The translations under genes were made by a program, and so were the position numbers. A stretch of DNA of 64,000 nucleotides from Phalacrocorax aristotelis (taxonomy: Eukaryota > Chordata > Aves > Suliformes > Phalacrocoracidae). Under the pieces are notes generated by a model. The model searched no databases. It was not told where the DNA came from and saw nothing but the letters and a program-made list of their open reading frames with translations. The stretch spans positions 12,289,401 through 12,353,400 of the forward strand of contig NC_134310.1 in NCBI RefSeq assembly GCF_949628215.1, read 5' to 3'. Positions 34,335 to 42,767 of the stretch are shown piece after piece. The stretch's first letter is position 1, and every line of letters starts with the position of its first letter.

Positions 34335-34656
34335 TGTTGTGATTTAGCCGGCAGCTCAGCCCCACACAGCCACTTGCTCACTCCCCCACTGGTGGGATGG
34401 GGGGAGAGTAACAGAAGGGTAAAGCTCATGGGGTGAGATAAGAACAGTTTAATAATTCAAATAAAACAACAACAACAGAAATGCAGTGGAAAGGAAAATG
34501 ATGAGAGGTGCAAAACCCGGGTCAGGGAGGCAGGGGGGAGGGGGAATGAACCACCTTCCTGCCCACGTGGCAGAGCATGGGAAGCTGGAAAGGTCCCTGA
34601 CTGCTACGGGCACTACAGTGAAGAGAATTAACTCTTTCTCAGCCAAAACCAGCACA
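34335..34656 (-). mobile_element. Internally deleted solo LTR
   Basis: 322 bp, TGTTGTGATTT...CCAGCACA as read on the plus strand, with a perfect CCATC duplication (34330-34334 and 34657-34661). It belongs to the A-type LTR family but lacks about 150-200 bp of the middle (the part with CATACCATGTGACAC and TATATT motifs). Clean ends and an intact duplication show the deletion is internal. Confidence 0.85.
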
Positions 34657-34661
34657 CCATC

Positions 34662-35647
34662 ATAAGCTGATTCATCGACTGGAGAGGCAAGGAGCAATCA
34701 GTAAGACTTTCTCAACCTTTAACAGTCCATATGGCCAGTGCAGAAATCTAACGGAGAGTGAAAACTAACGGTAGACTATTGTGGCCTGAACGAAGTCACT
34801 CCGCCACTGAGCGCTGTGGTACCAGACATGCTAGAACTTCAATACAAACTGGAGTCCAAGGCAGCCAAGTGGTATGCCACAATTGATATCGCTAATGCAT
34901 TTTTCTCAATCCCTCTGGCAGCAGAGTGCAGGTCACAGTTTGCTTTCATTTGGAGGGACGTCCAATATACTTGGACTGTCCCCAGGGGTATCCAGAATGC
35001 CCCAGGACTAGAAACACAGCCCTACCATTTGCCATGGACTGATCCAGAGTGTACTGGAACAGGGTGGAACTCCTCCAAAATACTGATAACACCATCGTGT
35101 GGGGCAACACAGCAGAAGAAGTTTTTGAGAAAGGGAAGGAAATAGTCCAAATCCTTCTGAAAGCTGGTTTTGCCATAAAACAAAGTAAAGCCAAGCGACC
35201 CACACAGGATATCCAGTCCTTAGGAATCAAATGGCAAGATGGACGTCGTCAGATTCCAATGGATGTGATCAACAAAATAGCAGCCATGTCTCCACCAACC
35301 AGCAAAAAGGAAACACAAGCTTTCTTGGGCATTGTGGGTTTTTGGAGAATGCATCTTCCAGATTACAGCCTGATCGTAAGCCCTCTCTATCAAGTGACCT
35401 GGAAGAAGAATGATTTCAAATGGGGCCCTGAGCAACGACAAGCCTTTGAACAGATTAAAAAGGAGACAGTTCATGCAGTAGCCTTTGACCCAGTCTGGGC
35501 AGGACAAGATGTAAAAGAGTGTGCTCTACACCACAGGTGGGGAGAATGGCCCTATCTGGAGCCTCTGGCAGAAAGCACATGGGGAGACCCAAGATCGACC
35601 CGTAGGGTTTTGAGTAGTGGATACAGTAGATTTGAGGTTTACTATAC
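34662..35647 (+). pseudogene. pol: ERVL D reverse transcriptase
   Basis: Homologous to A 3560-4545. The LTVDY block reads TVDYCGLNE. The bases that encode YIDDI in A (near 3976) are missing; the sequence goes from a broken stretch to VWGNTAEE in another frame. Inactive. Ends where a CR1 was inserted. Confidence 0.75.
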
Positions 35648-36079
35648 AGAATCACAGAATGATATGGGTTAGAAGGGACCTCTGGAGATCATCTTGTCCA
35701 ACATCCCTCCTTGAGCAGGCACACCTAGAGCAGGGTTCACAGGACTGTGTCCAGGAAGGTTTTCAATGTTTCCAGGGAAGGAGACTCCACAACATCTCTG
35801 GGCAGACTGTTCCTCTGCTCTGTCACCCTCACAGTAAAGTTCTTTCACATGTTTAGGCTGAATTTCCTCTATTCCAAGCTGTGCCCAATGCCCCGTCATC
35901 GGGCACCACTGAGAAGAGTCTGGCCACCCTTCAGATATTTATAAATATTGATAAGATACCCCCTCAGGCTACTATTCTGTGGGCTGAACAAACCAGGTCT
36001 CAGTCTTTACTCATAAGAGAGATGCTCCACTCCCATGATCATCTTGGTGGCTCTCCACTGGCCTTGCTCAGGTGACTTG
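35648..36079 (-). mobile_element. CR1 fragment inside ERVL D
   Basis: Minus-strand CR1 3' region, starting with AGAATCACAGAATGAT at the left and running through the conserved 3' non-coding/ORF2-tail blocks. It splits the ERVL sequence between CTATAC (35647) and TCCAACTGAAAAAG (36081), which are continuous in A near 4541. Confidence 0.85.
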
Positions 36080-36722
36080 CTCCAACTGAAAAAGTGATAT
36101 TGGCAGCATATGAGGGGATTTGACCTCCTTCAGAAGTGGTTGGTACTGAAGCACAGCTGCTCCTGGCACCCTGACTGCCATTGCTGGGCTGGATGTTCAA
36201 AGGGAAGGTCCTCTCTACACGCCATGCAACTGACGCTACATGGAGTAAATGGGTCACGCTGATCACCCAGCAGGCTCGGGTAGGAAACCCCAGTCACCCA
36301 GGAATCTTGAAAGTGATCATGGACTGGCCAGAAGGCAAAGATTTTGGATTATCACCAGAGGAGGAGGTGACACATGCTGAAGAAGCCCCACTGTATAACA
36401 AACTGCCAGAAAATAAGAAGCAATATGCCCTGTTCACTGATGGGTCCTGTTGCCTTGTGGGAAAGCATCGGAGATGGAAGGCTGCTGTATGGCATCCTAT
36501 ACGACAAGTCACAGAAACTGCTGAAGGAGAAGGTGAATCGAGCCAGTTTGCAGAGGTAAAGGCCATCCAGCTGGCCTTAGACATTGCTGAACGGGAGAAG
36601 TGGCCAGTCTCTATACTGACTCCTGGATGGTGACAAATGCCCTGTGGGGGTGGTAACAGCAGTGGAAGCAGAGCAACTGGCAGCGCAGAGGCAAACCCAT
36701 CTGGGCTGCCACATTGTGGCAA
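36080..36722 (+). pseudogene. pol: ERVL D RNase H
   Basis: RNase H region with FTDGSCC near 36435 and QFAEVKAIQLALDIAE near 36545. Stops and frameshifts follow. Cut at 36722 by the ERV1 LTR; integrase is absent. Confidence 0.75.
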
Positions 36723-37286
36723 TGTAACCAAAGTGATGAAATTAATCAACCAGGGATGTTGTTATACTATGGGAACATGGAGTGTACGAATCAGTGTATC
36801 TGTTGATCTGTATTTTAGTCCCTAGGTAATCATTAATGTGACCAAAACAATAGACAATGTGCTTCTGTCAGAAAATGATTGACAAAATGTGGTTTCGTGT
36901 AGTGGACTGAGAAAACTGGCCAGGACTGCCAAGATTAAGAACCAAGTAGGTAAAAGGTAATTCCGGCAGGGGGAGATCGTCACCACCGACTCATGGACCA
37001 CCGATCCAAGTACCACCACCTACTCAAAAGAGAACAATGGAAGAGGACAACTGAGCCTGTGCGGTAATTTACATATGGAACGAGCAAGTTTGTACCAGTC
37101 AGTAGAAAGGACAATAATGAATATGTATGAATATGTAAATATTTGATCTATAAATTGTATGGGAAAGGTGCGTAAGGTATGCACGTTAGGAGGAGTGATC
37201 CCACGTGCATCCAGCACCATGAATAAAGAATGCCTGCTCTTTAATACTAAATTGGTGTTAAAGAGTTTTTTCTGATTTTACCGCGT

Positions 37287-37753
37287 TGCGGCGAGTGAGG
37301 AAAGCAAGCAGCCAACTCAATGTGAGTGATAGAGCAAGCTTCAGCTTTATTTTTAAGTCACAGCGCTTTTATATGCTCTTGTAAACAAGCTTCAACAATT
37401 ACTTAATACGGGTTGCGACACCTCCTTAACAAACAGTCTATTTCTGTACTTCGTGCCTAAATTCCTTGTTCTTGTTTATTGTTTGCTCTCAAGGCCGAGA
37501 GATATCCCTGCCTTTCTTGTTTGCTCTCAAGGCCGAGATATCCCTCGCCTTTCTTCCTCCTCCTGGTGACTTGCAGATTCTCTGTAATTTTCCATCAGCG
37601 GGTCTGATCTCTGTAATTTTCCATCAGCGGGTCTGACGCCGGGTCTGTAGTCAAGCTAATTCCATCGCATACCTATAATCCTCCAGCCCGCTTTCTATCT
37701 CAAACAACTTATCATGGGACCCACATGTGGATTCAAGCCTATAGTTTCCCACA
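37287..37753 (-). repeat. 3' LTR of provirus E
   Basis: 467 bp, TGTGGGAAAC...CTCGCCGCA on the minus strand. It contains the last 34 or so codons of env (37651-37753). The purine tract (AAAAAGGGGGAAA on the minus strand) abuts it at 37754. Confidence 0.92.
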
Positions 37754-39018
37754 TTTCCCCCTTTTTCTTTTGTTCCTTGAGAAAGGAACACGGCACTCAT
37801 ACTTCTTTCCATCATTCGTTGCATACATTGCGATATACAAGGAACACACATTAATACAATGATAAACAGTATAAATATCATTAGTCCCATCTGCAAAATA
37901 CTCTTGATCCAATTGCCAATGCTCCATCCATTAAACAAGCTGTTAAACCAATGCCATGGATCATCCTCCCTAAGTTCTGAGACCCTCCTTCTTAAGCTCT
38001 CAATACTTGCATGTATTGATTCCGAGTGATCTGATAGATTCATGCAACACATCCCTTCAAATTCAGCACACCCATGTCCTTGGGCTAAAAGCAAAAAATC
38101 TATGGCTGCGCGGTTTTGCAACGTAGCGTGTCTTACGGAGTCTACATCTAGTAATAAGTCAGATAATGCTTCTGATGTGGCATTTGTTTGCTTAGCTAGC
38201 CAACACCCTAGCTTGTTTAACGTCGTAAGGCTTTGAGCAACACCAACTCCAGGAGCCAAGAAGGAAGCAGCTATGATCTTTGCCGGATTCCAAAACTCAG
38301 CTGTAGAGTCACAGCTGTCCTCAAACTTATGAGTGCTCCTTTTGCTTCTCATCTTTCTATGATGTTGATAAATCATTGAAGTGTTAGGGGTAAGAAGTGT
38401 TAGGCGACCTATAGAGCAAGGCCCTCCCTTTATATGTGACGGGATGCCAGGCCAAGCCCGATCTCCACAAATTAAAAACAAACCTGCAGGTAGAGCAATA
38501 GGCATATTGCTAGAGCGTGATATATTTGCAGAGGTATAGTTACACCAAGCAGTGGCATTTTTATATACACTTAGGGTGGCATTCACAGGCCAAGAAAGAG
38601 ACTGGTTTCGTCCCGTATAATTAAAGTATAAGCAAGCATCCATTGACAAAGAACCCAATAGCTCAAGCTCTTGTGGCTTGAGATTAGTTTGAGGGCGATG
38701 GACTGCCCAACCGTCCCAATTATTCACACAATTCTGGGGAGTATCACAAAGGCTCCCTAAGTGTGGTGTATTTTGTGGTATCACTAGCGTCCAATTATCA
38801 ACCGGCACTCCAACCAAACAGGTGGAGAAGGGATTTCCTGGTGATGACAATGATAGGCAGATGGAATCTTGGCCTGTTAGATTTGCCAGGGTAACCCATA
38901 CATTCTGTTTTGGCTGGGGCGGTATGTACATGCCCTCGGTGATTCTTATCACGATACTTACGATGACTAATGGGAGTACTATTGATTTGTCTAATCCAGT
39001 CAAGGGTGTGCAATTCAT
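37651..39018 (-). CDS. env: Provirus E envelope glycoprotein
   Basis: 455 codons. Residues about 11-29 form the hydrophobic signal peptide. Surface subunit runs to the furin site RSKR (224-227). The transmembrane subunit has a candidate internal fusion peptide (about 247-262, APGVGVAQ) between cysteines 236 and 272, an immunosuppressive-like segment (LQNRAAIDFLLLAQ) followed by CX6CC (C317, C324, C325), and a membrane anchor at about 373-397. Eleven N-glycosylation sequons are visible. An internal fusion peptide flanked by cysteines together with CX6CC resembles alpharetroviral Env rather than MMTV-type Env. The ATG lies 1 nt after the stop of the small upstream frame. The last residues are encoded within the 3' LTR. 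At 455 residues it is short for a full Env; the surface subunit, about 200 residues, is the short part. Confidence 0.85.
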   Translation of the reverse strand: MNCTPLTGLDKSIVLPLVIVSIVIRITEGMYIPPQPKQNVWVTLANLTGQDSICLSLSSPGNPFSTCLVGVPVDNWTLVIPQNTPHLGSLCDTPQNCVNNWDGWAVHRPQTNLKPQELELLGSLSMDACLYFNYTGRNQSLSWPVNATLSVYKNATAWCNYTSANISRSSNMPIALPAGLFLICGDRAWPGIPSHIKGGPCSIGRLTLLTPNTSMIYQHHRKMRSKRSTHKFEDSCDSTAEFWNPAKIIAASFLAPGVGVAQSLTTLNKLGCWLAKQTNATSEALSDLLLDVDSVRHATLQNRAAIDFLLLAQGHGCAEFEGMCCMNLSDHSESIHASIESLRRRVSELREDDPWHWFNSLFNGWSIGNWIKSILQMGLMIFILFIIVLMCVPCISQCMQRMMERSMSAVFLSQGTKEKGGNVGNYRLESTCGSHDKLFEIESGLEDYRYAMELA

Positions 39019-39019
39019 A

Positions 39020-39235
39020 TCATCTAGAACCCTCTATTTCGCGGCCTGTGATGATTAAAACCTTATGTGTCTGTAATTGGTGATAGTAGCAACTGTCACA
39101 CCACCCCCTAGCTCGATGGGTTCTTACCCACCCGCGCTGTTGACAGCTATGACACTCTCTTAGTACCCAGGATCGGCACTTATTACATTGGGGACATTCT
39201 ATCTGTATCCTGGCTACCTCTACCGGTGTAGTCAT
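39020..39235 (-). CDS. Small cysteine-rich frame between pol and env (71 codons)
   Basis: Function unknown. The ATG overlaps the pol stop in an ATGA (39232-39235), and its own TGA lies 1 nt before the env ATG. The predicted protein has seven cysteines, mostly in CxxC pairs (C14/C17/C20, C28/C31, C46/C49), several Arg/His residues and two RGW motifs (34-36, 43-45). This pattern suggests zinc binding by CxxC knuckles, loosely like DnaJ-type or ribbon zinc fingers. No signal peptide or membrane segment. Standard betaretroviral maps I know have no such frame here. It could be an accessory protein, a leader needed for Env reinitiation, or a chance frame; the tight packing on both sides argues against chance. 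Confidence 0.55.
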   Translation of the reverse strand: MTTPVEVARIQIECPQCNKCRSWVLRECHSCQQRGWVRTHRARGWCDSCYYHQLQTHKVLIITGREIEGSR

Positions 39236-41850
39236 ACGTCTTCACTGTCTCCTGTCACTTCGCAGATTTCGTTCTTCTGTTCACTAGGCATAGCCTTTAC
39301 CCATCTACTGGGTATCCACCTTGGACCTGTGGGGGTAAGCACACACATGTAACCGCGACCAAAATATTTGACTTCTATGGGCCCTTGCCATAGACCAGTG
39401 GAAGGGTCTTGATACTTCACCATTACTGCCTGTCTTGACTCTTTCCTATCGTCATTTCCATGCACCCACGCAGGAGGGTTATCGTGTTCTGCAAATATGC
39501 ATAAGTGATTTAATACAAACAAAACTTTTGCAAGCTGTTCTTGTACATCTTTTACGTCTCGAAATTTGTTTAGATATTGTTTTAGAGTCTGGTGCGCCCT
39601 CTCAATTATTGCTTGCCCTGTGGGTGAATGTGGAATGCCCTTGAGATGGCGTACCCCCCATGCCTGTAAAAATTTCCTAACCTTCTGACTACAGTATGCT
39701 GACCCATTGTCTGTCTTAATCTGTGTTGGAGTTCCCATTACAGCAAAACAGACTGTTAAATGACATATAACATGGACGGCCTTTTCCCCTGACTGTGCTG
39801 TTGCCCATAAAAACTTGCTATAAGTATCGATAGTAACGTGAACATATTTTAGTTTCCCAAATTCTGACACATGCGTAATGTCCATTTGCCATATTTCCCT
39901 GGCCTGAAGGCCTCTGGGATTAACTCCTAGCCCTATGCCTGGTCCGTGATGGCTGCAGGTAGGGCAGGCTCGTACGATTCCCCTGGCTTCTTCCATGGTG
40001 ACTTGAAATTGTTTCTTTAAACCTCTTGCGTTCTGGTGAAAGGTTTGGTGAGATTCTCGTGCTTTAGCGAATTCACTCACTGGCGCCGTAATGGCGACGA
40101 GCTTGTCAGCGCGATCATTTCCTTCCCCCAAGCCTTCTGTCCACTGATGGCTTCGTATGTGAATAATACAATATGGCAATGTTCGTTGTTTAATGGTGGA
40201 TTGAAGCTGTCTTAGGAGTTCGAATAACTGTGGGTTTTGTACTTCTTTTATACGTGCATCTTCGATGTGGTTAACAATTCCAGCCACATAAAGAGAGTCA
40301 ATTACCACGTTCAACGCTTTCGTCATCCAGCGAGAAAATGTCCATACTACAGCGGCTAGCTCCAACGTCTGTAAAGAGTCACATGGCTCGGCATGTATTA
40401 ACTGATATTTCCATTGACCATCTTCATGCCGTGTCGCTGCTGCTCTCCTGGAACGTTTACCGGCATCCGTATAGACAGTCACTGCTTCTATTATGGGTAC
40501 TGCTTTGCGTTTCGGCCTTTCCATCCAGCTGTTATTGCTGATCCATTTAAGAACAGGAGCTTTTATTGATTCTAGTTTGATTTCTATTGCTTCTGTTAAT
40601 AAGCTTGATTGTAGCGCTGGGGAATTCCTCAGCCACCACTCCAGATCCTCTCGCTTTACTGGTAGGTAGATAGTATGTGGCTCTGCTCCTATTATTTGAA
40701 GGATACGAGACCGACCTTTTTTAATTATCTCCGCCAAATCTTCTGTCTTTTCTTGAATCGTTGTCTTCGGCTGTAGGCTTGTAAATATCCATTCCAACAC
40801 CCTTATCTTCTCCCCCTTTTTCTTTTTGCACTGAGTAAGTGCACCCAAAATGTGAGTAGAACCATGGAGTATGGTGAGATCGATGGGGAGATCGGGGTCC
40901 AGCCAGTCTACTGCTCTTTGAACGATCTCGGAGCTAAGACATTGTATCATAGAGGTTTGTTCGGCAGTCGGTCGGACCGGCGCGGCAGGGTCGGTGCCCT
41001 TTAACATTGGGCGAAGAACTTCCAAGTCATCATTAGTGATTCCGGCTACTGGCCGTAGCCATTGTAGGTCTCCTAACAGCCGTTGAGCATCATTAAGGGT
41101 TTTGATTGCTGTGTGTAATGTAAGTTTCTGTGGACTTACTTGAGAGTCACTGATGCGCCATCCGAGGTATTTCCATACTGGTGAACGTTGAACCTTCTCT
41201 GCTGCTATTACTAGGTTGTGTAGCTGGAGCTGTTGCTGTAAATATAATTCTTGCTGTGCCGAGAAAGGTTGTTCTTGCGCAAACAAGATGTCATCCATGT
41301 AATGGTAAATTACAGTGTCCGGCCATTGCTGCCTCACGTTTTTTAATGCAGCATCTACGAAGAGTTGACACAGAGTAGGGCTATTCTTCATGCCTTGTGG
41401 CAATACTGTCCATTTGAAACGTAAGTCAGGACCCTCTCTGTTGATTGCTGGTAACGTAAATGCAAATCGCTGGGTATCCTGAGGATGCAGCTTTATAGTA
41501 AAAAAGCAATCCTTTAAGTCGATAATTAGTAAATGCCAACCAGCTGGTAACATGGCTGGATTTGGAAGGCCAGGCTGTAAAGCTCCCATTGCTTGCATTT
41601 GCTGATTTACTGCCCGTAGATCATGTAACAGCCTGTATTTCCCTGACTTTTTCTTGATAACAAAAATAGGGGTGTTCCAGGGGCTTGTCGACGGTCGGAG
41701 ATGTCCTTGATCTAATTGTTCTTTTATTAATATGTGGGCTTGTTGTAGACTTTCCCGTTTGAGCGGCCACTGCCCGACCCATACTGGCTCTTCTGTGAGC
41801 CATGTCAGTGGGATTGGGAAAGTCCATGCGGCAGTGACCACACCCGAAAA
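39232..41850 (-). CDS. pol: Provirus E Pol: RT, RNase H, integrase
   Basis: About 870 codons, entered by -1 frameshift from pro near 41847-41853. The coordinates include the frameshift site; the first visible reading starts at about 41841. RT has LPQGMKNSP and the YMDD box (181-184 of the frame). RNase H has catalytic-type D459, E494, D515 and D576. The integrase zinc domain has H598, H602, C626 and C629. Its core has D654, D711 and E747, giving an exact D,D-35-E spacing. A short C-terminal tail ends ...GDSEDV. All catalytic residues appear present and no stop interrupts the frame. Family: betaretroviral Pol by motif layout. Confidence 0.9.
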   Translation of the reverse strand, partial: FSGVVTAAWTFPIPLTWLTEEPVWVGQWPLKRESLQQAHILIKEQLDQGHLRPSTSPWNTPIFVIKKKSGKYRLLHDLRAVNQQMQAMGALQPGLPNPAMLPAGWHLLIIDLKDCFFTIKLHPQDTQRFAFTLPAINREGPDLRFKWTVLPQGMKNSPTLCQLFVDAALKNVRQQWPDTVIYHYMDDILFAQEQPFSAQQELYLQQQLQLHNLVIAAEKVQRSPVWKYLGWRISDSQVSPQKLTLHTAIKTLNDAQRLLGDLQWLRPVAGITNDDLEVLRPMLKGTDPAAPVRPTAEQTSMIQCLSSEIVQRAVDWLDPDLPIDLTILHGSTHILGALTQCKKKKGEKIRVLEWIFTSLQPKTTIQEKTEDLAEIIKKGRSRILQIIGAEPHTIYLPVKREDLEWWLRNSPALQSSLLTEAIEIKLESIKAPVLKWISNNSWMERPKRKAVPIIEAVTVYTDAGKRSRRAAATRHEDGQWKYQLIHAEPCDSLQTLELAAVVWTFSRWMTKALNVVIDSLYVAGIVNHIEDARIKEVQNPQLFELLRQLQSTIKQRTLPYCIIHIRSHQWTEGLGEGNDRADKLVAITAPVSEFAKARESHQTFHQNARGLKKQFQVTMEEARGIVRACPTCSHHGPGIGLGVNPRGLQAREIWQMDITHVSEFGKLKYVHVTIDTYSKFLWATAQSGEKAVHVICHLTVCFAVMGTPTQIKTDNGSAYCSQKVRKFLQAWGVRHLKGIPHSPTGQAIIERAHQTLKQYLNKFRDVKDVQEQLAKVLFVLNHLCIFAEHDNPPAWVHGNDDRKESRQAVMVKYQDPSTGLWQGPIEVKYFGRGYMCVLTPTGPRWIPSRWVKAMPSEQKNEICEVTGDSEDV

Positions 41851-42767
41851 GGGGCGCCAGCTGATGCAGGGGAGTCAGTGGTAAGTATCACGCCCAAATG
41901 ATTCAGCACATCTCGCCCGATCAAAGCATGGACTCCTGCTGGCAATGGCATGACTGTGACGTATAAAGAGGCGACTCGGCCATCAATAGTTATTTTAACT
42001 CGTTGTTGGCTGCGTTGAACTGGTGCTGTGCCTCCTACCCCTGCTACTCCGTCGACCACATTCCTTAGTGGCCATTGAGGAGGCCACTGGTTTCGTGCAA
42101 CAATGGTGATGTCAGCTCCTGTGTCTAGCAAGGCAGAAAGCCTTTGGCTCTCATTACCATGGGTAATCACTACACTGGCGAGGGATCTTTCATTCAGAGA
42201 CAGAGTCAGGAAAGCAAGCCCCCCAGTGGATCCAAAGCCTTCTGTTCCTCTAGCGCTGGTACCATTCGATACTAACAGCTGTGCCAGCTGTTGTATCGGT
42301 ACAAGTTGTGCAAGTCTGCTGCCTTTTGGTATATATATAGGGGGAAAGGCAGTCTGTGCCACAATACAAATTTCTCCTTCATAATCACAGTCTATAACTC
42401 CAGGCAGAACAAACAATCCTTGCAAGCCGCTTGATGACCGTCCAAATAATAATGCTCCACACGCTTGCCCATTGATTATCAATGGGCCCTTTATTCCTGT
42501 CCTGATCTTCTGTGGATGAGTGTCTATCAAGGTGACATCTACTGCTGTTGCCAAGTCCAAGCCGAGGCTTCCTCTGGTGGCGGGTTGCAAATTGGAAGCT
42601 GGCTGGAGTTGCTCGGCAGGACTGGTGGCGTGGTGACGGAGTGCTGGTAAGTCACTGGAGCCGCTATTGGTGTCTGCGCGCTGCGACCCCGGGCGCTCAG
42701 CTTCCCGTTTCCCGAGCGCCGACAGGCAGCTGTATTGTGGCTTTGAGCTTGGCAGTGTTTGCACCAT
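41805..42767 (-). CDS. pro: Provirus E dUTPase-protease
   Basis: Expressed by -1 frameshift from gag at 42707-42713, so the first codons before the shift are not used; the ATG at 42767 is only the nominal frame start. The dUTPase occupies about residues 66-182, with recognisable motifs SLGLDLATA, GRSSSGLQG, GVIDCDYEGE and the C-terminal RGTEGFGSTG. The protease follows with LLDTGADITIV (D-T-G at 215-217) and the IGRDVL block at 283-288. The overlap with pol ends at a shift heptamer, CCCTTTT. A dUTPase fused to protease is typical of betaretroviruses. Confidence 0.88.
   Translation of the reverse strand: MVQTLPSSKPQYSCLSALGKREAERPGSQRADTNSGSSDLPALRHHATSPAEQLQPASNLQPATRGSLGLDLATAVDVTLIDTHPQKIRTGIKGPLIINGQACGALLFGRSSSGLQGLFVLPGVIDCDYEGEICIVAQTAFPPIYIPKGSRLAQLVPIQQLAQLLVSNGTSARGTEGFGSTGGLAFLTLSLNERSLASVVITHGNESQRLSALLDTGADITIVARNQWPPQWPLRNVVDGVAGVGGTAPVQRSQQRVKITIDGRVASLYVTVMPLPAGVHALIGRDVLNHLGVILTTDSPASAGAPFRVWSLPHGLSQSH
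41847..41853 (-). promoter_or_regulatory. Pro-pol -1 frameshift heptamer CCCTTTT
   Basis: C CCT TTT in the pro frame (GCC CCT TTT), matching the X XXY YYZ rule. After a -1 shift the reading enters pol (SGVVTAAWTF...). The pro frame stops at 41805, so the overlap is short. Confidence 0.65.

Larger units (their letters stand above)
33668..36722 (+). mobile_element. ERVL copy D, truncated at both ends
   Basis: Contains the end of gag, protease, RT and RNase H of the same family as A. It begins abruptly at the CR1 edge (33667/33668) and ends where an ERV1 LTR starts (36723). No LTR of its own remains. It is further broken by a small LTR (34335-34656) and a CR1 (35648-36079). Confidence 0.8.

Noticed and set aside
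38798-39013. A second 71-codon frame overlapping the start of env
   Set aside because: Fully inside env in another frame, with no packed start or stop; a shadow.
39020-39235. Calling the small frame a Tat homologue
   Set aside because: Cysteine richness and position alone are not enough; the spacing differs and no homology was seen.
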